A DNA stretch of 16,530 nucleotides from CAYOKT01 sp964404605 (GTDB lineage Bacteria; Electryoneota; Electryoneia; Electryoneales; Electryoneaceae): assembly GCA_964404605.1 (NCBI GenBank), contig CAYOKT010000062.1, forward strand, positions 1-16,530, written 5' to 3'. Shown piece by piece: positions 7,397 through 14,275 of the stretch. Position numbers and translations under genes: made by a program. How positions within the stretch are numbered: position 1 is the first letter of the stretch; each line of letters opens with the position of its first letter. The notes beneath the pieces were generated by a model. It saw only the letters and a list, made by a program, of their open reading frames with translations, searched no databases and was not told the origin of the DNA.

Positions 7397-10087
7397 ATGA
7401 GACGGTTTTCCCTGACCCTCGCCACACTGTTGACTCTCGCGATGATCGGGACGGCGGGGGCGGCCCCGCGGCGTTACGTGGATGGCGAACTGCTGATCCG
7501 CTTCAAGCAGGATGTCACACCCGCGCTCAACAAGCAGGGCCTGCTGCAGACCGGGCTTTCCGAGGTGGACCGCCGGCTGGCGGATCTCGGCGCGGACCGT
7601 GCGCAGCCCATCTTCCTCGGTCTCATCGTCAAGGACCCGAAGTTCCGCGCGGAGACGCGGAACGACTACCGCATCCGCTTCCCCCGGGGGAGCGACATGG
7701 ACGCCATCGCCGAGGAGTTCTCCCGGCTGGATGAGGTCGCCTGGGCCGAACCGAACCTGCTCGTCCCGGTGGATGAATGCCCCACGGAGGACCCCCGCCT
7801 GGGTGAGCAGAATTGGCTGGAGCAGATCGCCGCGCTCGATGCCTGGTGTGTCACCGCGGGTTCACGAACCGTCATCGTCGCAGGCATCGACACCGGCGTC
7901 GATTGGAATCACCCCGACCTGGTCGACAACATCTGGCTCAATCCCGGCGAGGATGTCGACGGGGATCACCGTGTCTACGAGCCCGGGTTCGACATGCCGG
8001 GGACGTTCGGCGACTGGAACGGCCAGGACGACGATGGGAACGGCCTGACGGACGACTATATCGGGTATGACTGGGTGAACGTCGGGTCCGGCTGGCCGGG
8101 CGAGGATGTGAACCTGCCCGATAACGACCCGATGGATTTCGCCGGTCACGGCACCGGGATCGCCAGTGCGATGGCCTCGGTCGCGAATGAGGTGGGAGTC
8201 GCCGGCGTCGCCTACAACACGCAGATCATGTGCCTGAGGGCGGGATACCAGGACACGGACGGCCAGGGACTGATCAACCTCAGCGCCGCTTCCACCGCCG
8301 CGGTGTACGCCGCGGACATGGGCGCGAACGTGATCAACCTCTCCTTCGGCGGCCCGGGGATCAACACCACCTTTCGGAACTCCCTCAACTACGCCTGGAA
8401 CAACGGCGTGCTGATCTTCGCCGCCGCCGGGAACGAGGGAACCTCGACGATCCACTACCCGGCGGGGTATGCCAACGTGATCGCCGTCGCCGGGCTGAAC
8501 TCGAACGACACGCGGAACCACAGCTCAAACTACGGCTCCTGGGTCAGCATCTCCGCACCCTTCACCGGACTGACCGATTGGTTCGATGACGGGTATGACA
8601 ACTGGTCGGGGACAAGCCTTTCCAGTCCGATCGCCGGCGGTGTGGGCGCGCTCATCATCAGCATGTTCCCCGATTCGAGCAACACCTTCTGGCGCCAGGT
8701 GGTCGAGAGCACCGTCGATTCCCTGCCGGCGACGATGGGGGTCGGGTCCGGCCGGGTGAACGCCTACAAGGCGGTGACCCAGTATTACTGGCCCGAGATG
8801 ACCATCGACTCGATCACCCTGACGGACTCGGATGGGAACGACCATCCCGACCTCGGCGAGACCGTGGAGGTGCGCGTCGAACTCTCCAACGCCGCCGGTT
8901 GGCGCGATGCCTCCTCGACCATGGCCAGCATCTCCTTCGGGGATGCCGACTGGGTGACGTACGATGCCGGTGAGGTCCTGATCGGAGCGGTTCCCGCGGG
9001 CGGGTCGGCCGACAACAACGCTACCCCGATGCGTTTCACCGTGCATGATGACGCCCCGGACGGAACCTGGGCCACCCTGACGGTGACCGTCGAAGCGGGG
9101 CCGAACGGCTACAGCATCACGGATTCGGTGAGGGTGCTCATCGGCACCCCGAACGTGATGCTGGTCGATGATGACGGCGGCGAAATGTACGAGAGCTTCA
9201 TCGCCTCCGATCTCGACGAACTCGACCAGGTCTACGCCCATTGGGATGTGAGCAAGCTGGGTATGCCTCCCCTTTCGGAGTTGACACGTTACACCGCGCT
9301 GCTCTGGATGACGGGTGACGAAGTCGATCCGCTCAGCCCGGAGGAGTTGACCGCGCTCAGCGGGGCTCTCGACGCCGGGGTGAACCTCTTCCTCTTCGGG
9401 CAGACCCTCGATGAGCAGCTTGCGGGCGAGAGCTTTTACGCCGATTACCTGCACGCGGAATCGACGACGGGGTCGGTGAACATCGGTCTCGAGACCGTTC
9501 CCGGCAGCGAGGGGCCGGCGGAGGAAGGCGCCCAGATCGCCCTTCTCGGCGCAGGCGGCGCGGGCAACAACGATGACCCGGATGTCATCGCCCCCGTCGG
9601 GGAGAATGCCCATGGCCTCTACCGTTACATCCAGATGGATGACGACCTCGGCGGGATCTATTACGAGGGCGACGACTACAAGCTCGTCTACTTCTCGTTC
9701 GCCTTCGAGGCGGTCACCGGGGCCGGCACCTCGATCACCCGGGCGGAGGCGCTCGATCCGATCCTGACCTTCCTCGAAGTCCCCAGCGATGTGGCAGAGG
9801 GGGGGGAGGCGGTGGCGCTTCCCGCGGACTTCGCCCTCCTGGGAGCGTATCCGAACCCCTTCAACGGGATGACGACGCTGCGCCTCGCCCTGCCGCGCAC
9901 GGCCGTGGTGAAACTGGCGGTCTACGACGTCCTCGGGCGGAAGGTCGCTGCGCTGGTCGATGGTCCGATGGCCGCCGGACGCCGCCTGGTGAGCTGGAAC
10001 GCCGCCGGGCATGCCGCGGGGGTCTACTTCGCCGTGCTCGAGGTGAACGGCGCCCGGCATATCGCCAAGCTGGCCTATGTGAAGTAG
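7397..10087 (+). CDS. Secreted subtilisin-like serine protease (S8) with T9SS-like C-terminal sorting domain
   Basis: 896-residue exported protease. The signal peptide is residues 1-22 (cleavage after AGA). A propeptide-like segment runs to about 135 (starts YVDGELLIRF, ends WAEPNLLVPVDE). The S8 catalytic domain covers about 140-460: D165 in AGIDTGVD, H251 in GHGTGIAS, the oxyanion N346 in AAAGNEG and S407 in SGTSLSSP. The gap between Asp and His is 86 residues, much longer than in subtilisin, and holds an Asp/Gly-rich, probably calcium-binding insertion (about 184-225). A CARDB/Ig-like domain (about 468-582) follows, then a GATase1-like domain starting NVMLVDDDGG (586-595), and a 79-residue sorting domain from YPNPFN (818) to KLAYVK. 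The ATG at 7397 has AGGAG 6 bases upstream. The usual GHGTH is GHGTG here. Substrate unknown; likely cell-surface or secreted. Confidence 0.95.
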   Translation: MRRFSLTLATLLTLAMIGTAGAAPRRYVDGELLIRFKQDVTPALNKQGLLQTGLSEVDRRLADLGADRAQPIFLGLIVKDPKFRAETRNDYRIRFPRGSDMDAIAEEFSRLDEVAWAEPNLLVPVDECPTEDPRLGEQNWLEQIAALDAWCVTAGSRTVIVAGIDTGVDWNHPDLVDNIWLNPGEDVDGDHRVYEPGFDMPGTFGDWNGQDDDGNGLTDDYIGYDWVNVGSGWPGEDVNLPDNDPMDFAGHGTGIASAMASVANEVGVAGVAYNTQIMCLRAGYQDTDGQGLINLSAASTAAVYAADMGANVINLSFGGPGINTTFRNSLNYAWNNGVLIFAAAGNEGTSTIHYPAGYANVIAVAGLNSNDTRNHSSNYGSWVSISAPFTGLTDWFDDGYDNWSGTSLSSPIAGGVGALIISMFPDSSNTFWRQVVESTVDSLPATMGVGSGRVNAYKAVTQYYWPEMTIDSITLTDSDGNDHPDLGETVEVRVELSNAAGWRDASSTMASISFGDADWVTYDAGEVLIGAVPAGGSADNNATPMRFTVHDDAPDGTWATLTVTVEAGPNGYSITDSVRVLIGTPNVMLVDDDGGEMYESFIASDLDELDQVYAHWDVSKLGMPPLSELTRYTALLWMTGDEVDPLSPEELTALSGALDAGVNLFLFGQTLDEQLAGESFYADYLHAESTTGSVNIGLETVPGSEGPAEEGAQIALLGAGGAGNNDDPDVIAPVGENAHGLYRYIQMDDDLGGIYYEGDDYKLVYFSFAFEAVTGAGTSITRAEALDPILTFLEVPSDVAEGGEAVALPADFALLGAYPNPFNGMTTLRLALPRTAVVKLAVYDVLGRKVAALVDGPMAAGRRLVSWNAAGHAAGVYFAVLEVNGARHIAKLAYVK

Positions 10088-10112
10088 GCTTTGCTTTCAG
10101 GGGGAAATGCCG

Positions 10113-10143
10113 ACGGCGCCGGGGCTCCCCGGCGCCGTTTGTT
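10113..10143 (+). terminator. Strong intrinsic terminator of the subtilase gene
   Basis: ACGGCGCCGGGG (10113-10124) and CCCCGGCGCCGT (10127-10138) are perfectly complementary over 12 bases, so the helix closes on a small loop, and TTTGTT follows. It begins 26 bases after the stop codon. Confidence 0.88.
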
Positions 10144-10169
10144 CTCCGGAAGCCGGCGGGTTCTCCGGA
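10141..10169. repeat. Direct repeat GTTCTCCGGA x2
   Basis: GTTCTCCGGA occurs at 10141-10150 and again at 10160-10169, a 19-base period, each copy holding the palindrome TCCGGA. It starts right after the subtilase terminator. It may be chance or a protein-binding pair; no function is visible. Confidence 0.4.
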
Positions 10170-10325
10170 GCCCCGTGGCGGGAAAACCGGGGGAACTACG
10201 CCGGAAATCCCCTCGTACAATGATTGAGAAGAGAGAATCCGCGCGTTCAGCGCTTTCCCAATAGAATCACCCTCTACTCAACCCCTCCGCTTTCGCTTTC
10301 CTCCCTGGGCGGAAGCGGTCTCCCG

Positions 10326-10359
10326 AAACGGGCGATGGGTCCCCACCTGTCGCCCGTTT
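10326..10359 (+). terminator. Long hairpin in the leader of the dehydrogenase gene
   Basis: AAACGGGCGA (10326-10335) pairs perfectly with TCGCCCGTTT (10350-10359); the 14-base loop itself contains TGGG and CCCA, which can pair. The right arm ends in TTTT, so it looks like a terminator placed 112 bases before the dehydrogenase ATG. It could be an attenuator, or simply a second stop for read-through from the left. No known riboswitch motif was recognised next to it. Confidence 0.4.
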
Positions 10360-10470
10360 TCGCTCTCCCCCGACTCGGGAGGTGTTGTCTCCGGCCGGTT
10401 TTCCGTGCGAGTTTCCGCAGCGATGTCCAGAACGGTGATTCACTTTCCAACGAAGAATGCGGGGCGGGGA

Positions 10471-11631
10471 ATGAACGATTCCGAGGGGAAACAGGTACTG
10501 GTGCTTGGCGCCGGGCGGCAGGGTACCGCGGCGGCGTTCGATCTGTTGCGCGGCGGTTTCGCCGTGAGGTTGGCGGACACCAGCGAGGAAGCCCTTGAGG
10601 CCGCCTGCCGGCGTCTCGGCCTGCCGCGCGAGGCGGGCATCGTCGCCGACCTCGCTTCCGCCGGGGAGATCCTCCCCCTGCTTCGCGAGGCGGACGGCGC
10701 GGTCTTCGCCGCGGATTACGCCTTGAACCGGCAACTCACCGAGTGGGCGATCGAAGCCCGGTGCCACGCGGTCGATTTCGGCGGCAATCACACGGTCGTC
10801 AAGGCGCAGCACGAGCTTTCCCGCGAGGCGGAGGCAGCGGGGGTTGCGATCGTCCCGGACACCGGGTTGACACCCGGTCTCGCCGGGGTTCTCGTCGCCG
10901 GGGGAGTGCGGGCCCTCGACCGCGCGGAAGCGGCGGAAATCCGCGTCGGCGGCCTGCCGCAGGACCCCCGGCCGCCGCTCGACTACGCCCTCCTCTTCAG
11001 TGTCCGCGGGCTGACCAACGAATACCTCGAGCCGAGTGTCGTTCTTCACGAGGGACGTGTCGAGACCCGCCCCGGCCTCGGCGGCCTCGAAACCCTCCAA
11101 TTCCACGGCGCAACCTACGAGGCGTTCTACACCTCCGGCGGGGTATCGACCCTGCCGGAAACCTTCGGGGACCGGCTGCGCGAATTGGATTGCAAGACGA
11201 TCCGCTACCCCGGTCATGCGGAGAAGATGAACCTGCTCCGCGAACTCGGTTTCTTCCGCGAAGAGCCGGTCGAAACCGGCGGCGTGAAAGTGGCGCCCCG
11301 CCGGGTTCTCGAGGCGTTGCTCGAGCGGGTTCTGCCCCATGATGTGCCAGACGTAACCCTCCTCCGTGTCCGGGTGACCGGCGGGAAGGACGGCCGGAAG
11401 GCCGCGGCGGTCTACGAGATGGTGGACCGGTACGACGAAATGGAGGGCTTCACCTCCATGCAACGATGCACCGCATGGCCCGGGACGGCGATTCTGCGGA
11501 TGATTCTCACCGGGGAGATTCGCGAGAGGGGCGTCCTCTACCAGGAGTTGAGTGTCGATCCGGACCGTCTCATCGCGGAGCTCGCCGAACGGGGCATCCG
11601 GATCGAGTTCCGGCTGGAAACGGGTGGTTGA
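10471..11631 (+). CDS. Saccharopine dehydrogenase family protein (lysine 6-dehydrogenase-like)
   Basis: 386-residue cytoplasmic NAD(P)-dependent oxidoreductase. The Rossmann fold starts at once: VLVLGAGRQGTAAAFDLL (residues 9-26, GxGxxG-like GAGRQG at 13-18). An acidic residue, LADTSEE (35-41), follows the second strand as in NAD-binding enzymes. VDFGGNHTVV (101-110), VPDTGLTPGLAGVL (128-141) and TSGGVSTLPETF (221-232) match the pattern of lysine 6-dehydrogenase and saccharopine dehydrogenase relatives, in which the substrate domain is inserted between two parts of the dinucleotide fold. The ATG at 10471 has a G-rich upstream stretch (GGGGCGGGG) and sits just before the first strand. It has its own leader and a hairpin behind it, so it is probably transcribed alone. 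The substrate (lysine, saccharopine or another amino acid) cannot be fixed. Confidence 0.88.
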   Translation: MNDSEGKQVLVLGAGRQGTAAAFDLLRGGFAVRLADTSEEALEAACRRLGLPREAGIVADLASAGEILPLLREADGAVFAADYALNRQLTEWAIEARCHAVDFGGNHTVVKAQHELSREAEAAGVAIVPDTGLTPGLAGVLVAGGVRALDRAEAAEIRVGGLPQDPRPPLDYALLFSVRGLTNEYLEPSVVLHEGRVETRPGLGGLETLQFHGATYEAFYTSGGVSTLPETFGDRLRELDCKTIRYPGHAEKMNLLRELGFFREEPVETGGVKVAPRRVLEALLERVLPHDVPDVTLLRVRVTGGKDGRKAAAVYEMVDRYDEMEGFTSMQRCTAWPGTAILRMILTGEIRERGVLYQELSVDPDRLIAELAERGIRIEFRLETGG

Positions 11632-11666
11632 GCGATCGGGAACGGCGGGCGAGTGGAGGGGCGAGT

Positions 11667-11682
11667 GGGGAAGACCTTCCCC
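11667..11682 (+). terminator. Hairpin behind the dehydrogenase gene
   Basis: GGGGAAG (11667-11673), AC, CTTCCCC (11676-11682): 7-bp stem 35 bases past the stop codon, followed by CGTTAATT. The tail is only mildly T-rich and the loop is very short, so efficiency is uncertain. Confidence 0.4.
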
Positions 11683-11693
11683 CGTTAATTGCC

Positions 11694-11723
11694 TGTAGCC
11701 CGACCTGAGGGGGCCGGGCTACA
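11694..11723. repeat. REP-like palindrome TGTAGCCCG...CGGGCTACA
   Basis: TGTAGCCCG (11694-11702) and CGGGCTACA (11715-11723) form a perfect 9-bp stem with a 12-base loop. The TGTAGCCCGG-type arm resembles repetitive extragenic palindromes seen in many genomes, but only one copy is present in this window. It also forms the last hairpin of the candidate small RNA on the minus strand. Confidence 0.45.
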
Positions 11724-11824
11724 AAAGGCAGCAAGGGTTCCTTCTCAGCCGCTAAGCAAGAAGGTACGGTCTCCTCGGCGGACCTCCATTGGTGAGTTCC
11801 GTACGCAGGCCGTTCCCGCGCTCC
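11694..11824 (-). ncRNA. Candidate small structured RNA (three hairpins)
   Basis: Downstream of a sigma-28-like promoter on the minus strand lie three hairpins in a row. GTACGG/CCGTAC (arms 11764-11769 and 11799-11804) encloses about 29 bases. CCTTCT/AGAAGG (arms 11740-11745 and 11759-11764) follows and shares one base with the first. The perfect 9-bp TGTAGCCCG/CGGGCTACA stem (11694-11723) comes last. The start near 11824 is set from the -10 box and the end from the last stem, which lacks a U-tract. The only open frame inside is a 14-codon ATG frame beginning MEVRRGDR, whose coding status is unknown. No known RNA family was recognised. Existence as a transcript is inference. Confidence 0.3.
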
Positions 11825-11830
11825 TCCCTC

Positions 11831-11857
11831 TCATCGGCAACCTGAACGGAAACTTGA
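11831..11857 (-). promoter_or_regulatory. Sigma-28 (FliA)-like promoter
   Basis: On the minus strand: TCAAGTTT (11857-11850), an 11-base spacer (11849-11839), GCCGATGA (11838-11831). The FliA consensus is TAAAGTTT-N11-GCCGATAA, and a TCAAG-type -35 is also known from pseudomonads. The match is 7 of 8 in each box with exact spacing. It points away from the receiver gene toward the hairpin array. Confidence 0.6.
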
Positions 11858-12096
11858 GCTTTCCTCCCGATTCCGCTCCAGGAATTCTTCCTCCGTCCGC
11901 TGAAAGAAGGGTCAAGAGTCTCGATAATTATCATAAATCCCAACAAGTTGGAGGCTTGAAAACCTCGAGTTGCTCCGAGAGAATCCGAGAGTAGAACTCA
12001 CGGGATTCCTGCCCTTTGGTTCGAGGTTTCCGCCGCGGGGAACAGCGCGCTTCCTTCCCGCTGCGGTTGGTGGGAGGAGGGAGAGGACCGCGCGCC

Positions 12097-12504
12097 TTAC
12101 CCCCGCCGGTCACGGTTGGTCGGAATCCAGAGGATCTCGCCGCGCTGCTTGATGGGGCGCTTCGGGATGAGATGCGTGCCGCCGAGCAGGCGTCCGAGGA
12201 TCAGCCGGTTGAGGAAATAGCCGATGGGAGTGTCGAGCCCGGTGGAGGCGACGGCGATCAGCCTGATCCCCCGTCTCCGCGCCTCGCGCAGCACACGAAG
12301 CCCGGAGACCTGGGTCTCCATGGAGATGTCGGTCACCACGCCGTCGAAGGGCGGGTCCTCCCCGCGCAGCCGGCGCACCCCCTCGGTGGCGTCGTACGCC
12401 CGGATGACTTCGGCGCCGCGCGCTTGCAGGTCCGCCGTCAGGGCATCGGCGTAACGGTCGTTGTCATCGACGAGCAGGACCCGCCCGAGTGAACGCAGTT
12501 GCAT
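12097..12504 (-). CDS. Stand-alone response-regulator receiver domain protein
   Basis: 135-residue CheY-like single domain with no output domain. The acidic pair D13-D14 (VLLVDDND), the phosphoacceptor D59 (FDGVVTD), S87/T88 (VAST) and K115 (LIPKRP) match the phosphorylation site of receiver domains. The stretch between VAST and PKRP is longer than usual and the C-terminal tail is basic, ending NRDRRG. The start is uncertain. The ATG at 12504 begins just before the first strand and is chosen here; an ATG at 12534 (10 residues longer, weak GAGGGA upstream) or a GTG at 12558 are alternatives. The 12534 start would overlap the divergent glycosyltransferase ATG. No cognate histidine kinase is in the window, so the partner is unknown. 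Confidence 0.85.
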   Translation of the reverse strand: MQLRSLGRVLLVDDNDRYADALTADLQARGAEVIRAYDATEGVRRLRGEDPPFDGVVTDISMETQVSGLRVLREARRRGIRLIAVASTGLDTPIGYFLNRLILGRLLGGTHLIPKRPIKQRGEILWIPTNRDRRG

Positions 12505-12532
12505 GGTTTTCCCGCCGGGTCTATTTTCGGCC

Positions 12533-14125
12533 ATGCTTCCCTCGTCCCCGTCCGTCACCGTGCCGTTGTCCCGTGACCGCGTTGCGCTGCTCCTGCTGGC
12601 GGCGTCGCTGGTCCTGCGCCTCGCCGCCGCCGCGTCGGTGGGTCCGGGGTTCGATGAAGCCTACTATCACCTCTTCAGCCTCCACCTCGCCGCGGGCTAT
12701 TTCGACCACCCGCCCCTGGTCGCCTTCACCGCGGGGCTGGGCCGCTGGCTGACCGGGGTGCAGTCACCGCTCACCCTCCGCCTCGGCGCCGTCCTCTGGT
12801 TCACCGTCGCGCTGGTGGGGTTCGATGACCTGGCCCGGCGGCTCTATGGCGCCCGCGCGGCGCGCCTCGTCCTGCTTCTCGCGAGCGCCTCGCCCTATTT
12901 CGCCTTCGGCGCGGGGGCTTTCGTCCTGCCGGACAACGCCCTGATCGCGCTCTGGGTCTGGGCGCTGGCGGTCGCCTCGAGGCTGCGCGATGGTTCCCTG
13001 CCGCGCACCCTTGGCTTTCTCCTCCTCGGCGCGCTCACCGGGCTGGGGATGCTGGCGAAGTACCACATGGTGCTCCTGCCCGCCGCCCTCGCCATCGCCG
13101 CCCTCACCGACCCGGTTCTCCGCCGCTGGTGGCGGGACTGGAGGCTGTACCTGGCGCTGCTCGTCGCGCTCGCGGTGTTCAGCCCCTGCCTCTTCTGGAA
13201 CGCCGCGAACGGCTGGGTCAGCTTCACCGAGCAGTTCGGCAAGGGGGCGTCCGGGAGCCTCTCCTTCCGCCCCGATCTCGTCGGCAGCGCCATCGGCGGC
13301 CAGCTCGCTTACCTCACCCCCTGGCTGGCGGTCGCCCTGTGGATCGGCGCGCTCCGCCGCGGGCGGGAGGACCGGGCCGACCGCTGGCTGCTGGCGCCGT
13401 TTCTCCTCCCGGTGCTCGCCTTCACCCTGATCGGGATGACCCGCACCATCCTGCCGCACTGGACCATGCCCGGCTATGTCGCCGCCGTCGTCCTCGCGGG
13501 CGGAGCCTTCGCCGGAAAGCCGCGCTCCATGCCCTGGGCAGCCGCCGCGGCCGCCGCCAATATAGCACTTGTCGCCCTCGTCGTGCTCCAGGCGCACACC
13601 GGCTTTCTGCCCCTGCGCGAGCGGTCGGACCCGACCCTCGATCCCGCCGGCTGGGAGCAGACTCTCCGGTGGGCGGAGGAGGAGGGGGCGCTGGGGGAGG
13701 GGGAGGTTCTCTTCGCCCACAAGTGGTTCACCGCGGCCCAGCTCGCCTGGGCGGACCGCGGCCGGCACCCGGTCGTCCTCCTCGGTGACAAGCCGCACAT
13801 GTTCGCCTGGTGGTCGCCTCCCGCGGAGTACGCCGGCCGCAGCGGGGTGCTGATCACCCAGGCCCGCTATGCTCTCAGCGAGGCGGACCGTGAACGCTGG
13901 CTTGATTCGCGCTTCCGCAGGGTCACTCGTCTCGACCCTCCCGGCGTGCCGCGCGGAGGGCAGGTGGTCGGGATGGCCGCCTGGCGTCTCGACACCCTGG
14001 CCGTCCCCCCGACGATGCCTTACGGCCCCTTCTCCGGCGCGGTGAAGCGGTGGGGAGAGCCCCCCGGGCGATCCGGCATGCGGCCGCCGGCACCGGCGGC
14101 AGGCTCTCACCCCACCGGCTGGTAA
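12533..14125 (+). CDS. GT39/ArnT-like (PMT_2 family) integral membrane glycosyltransferase
   Basis: 530-residue polytopic membrane protein of the dolichyl/undecaprenyl-phosphate-sugar-using type (PMT and ArnT relatives), which transfers a sugar from a lipid carrier outside the cytoplasm. After the first membrane helix comes the catalytic acidic motif PGFDEAYY (38-45, D41-E42). DHPPL at 58-62 and many hydrophobic helices follow to about residue 350, including the conserved ILPHWTMPGY loop. The C-terminal 180 residues are a soluble, probably periplasmic domain. The chosen ATG forms a CATG with the alternative ATG of the divergent receiver gene; an in-frame TTG at 12461 would run into that gene and is unlikely. 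The acceptor (lipid A, protein or another glycan) cannot be told. The stop is followed by a 150-base leader to nadA. Confidence 0.9.
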   Translation: MLPSSPSVTVPLSRDRVALLLLAASLVLRLAAAASVGPGFDEAYYHLFSLHLAAGYFDHPPLVAFTAGLGRWLTGVQSPLTLRLGAVLWFTVALVGFDDLARRLYGARAARLVLLLASASPYFAFGAGAFVLPDNALIALWVWALAVASRLRDGSLPRTLGFLLLGALTGLGMLAKYHMVLLPAALAIAALTDPVLRRWWRDWRLYLALLVALAVFSPCLFWNAANGWVSFTEQFGKGASGSLSFRPDLVGSAIGGQLAYLTPWLAVALWIGALRRGREDRADRWLLAPFLLPVLAFTLIGMTRTILPHWTMPGYVAAVVLAGGAFAGKPRSMPWAAAAAAANIALVALVVLQAHTGFLPLRERSDPTLDPAGWEQTLRWAEEEGALGEGEVLFAHKWFTAAQLAWADRGRHPVVLLGDKPHMFAWWSPPAEYAGRSGVLITQARYALSEADRERWLDSRFRRVTRLDPPGVPRGGQVVGMAAWRLDTLAVPPTMPYGPFSGAVKRWGEPPGRSGMRPPAPAAGSHPTGW

Positions 14126-14179
14126 AACTGCGCGAAATGTCCCACCGGTCAACGGATGGCTCTGTCCTGTCTCGCGGGG

Positions 14180-14201
14180 TTCCGCGCGCCCTTTCGCGGA
14201 A
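14180..14201 (+). terminator. Hairpin between the glycosyltransferase and nadA
   Basis: TTCCGCG (14180-14186), 8-base loop, CGCGGAA (14195-14201): a perfect 7-bp stem with no T-run behind it. It lies 55 bases after the glycosyltransferase stop and 75 bases before nadA, so it may be a weak terminator or part of the nadA leader. Confidence 0.3.
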
Positions 14202-14275
14202 GTGGTGGAAACCGTACCTTCTGTAAAGATCGAGGAATCAGGAGTTTGCTACGTAATTCACATGGGTTGATGGTC

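Larger units (their letters stand above)
10088..10470. other. 383-base intergenic region between the subtilase and the dehydrogenase
   Basis: No convincing protein gene. It holds the subtilase terminator (10113-10143), a spaced direct repeat (10141-10169), an isolated TACAAT at 10216-10221 that could be a -10 box without a good -35, and a long hairpin at 10326-10359. In-frame upstream starts at 10405 and 10423 could extend the dehydrogenase, but those residues do not look like part of its fold. Confidence 0.55.
11632..12096. other. 465-base intergenic region with hairpin array and sigma-28-like promoter
   Basis: No protein-coding frame here resembles a gene. The left part (11667-11804) holds four consecutive hairpins. 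At 11831-11857 there is a minus-strand sigma-28-like promoter aimed at them. The part around 11880-12000 is more AT-rich than the rest and has a 10-base palindrome, GATAATTATC, at 11923-11932. The right part carries the 3' end of the minus-strand receiver transcript; no terminator hairpin was seen after its stop at 12097. Confidence 0.6.

Noticed and set aside
10141..10169. Iteron or CRISPR-like repeat
   Set aside because: Only two 10-base copies, no regular array and no cas gene; listed only as a direct repeat.
11923..11932. Fur-box-like palindrome GATAATTATC
   Set aside because: Only a 10-base core matches, no gene starts downstream within a sensible distance on either strand, and it sits in an AT-rich patch where such matches arise by chance.
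11689..11994. 101-codon plus-strand frame in the intergenic region
   Set aside because: No family resemblance, no ribosome binding site, and it spans two of the hairpins and the opposite-strand promoter.
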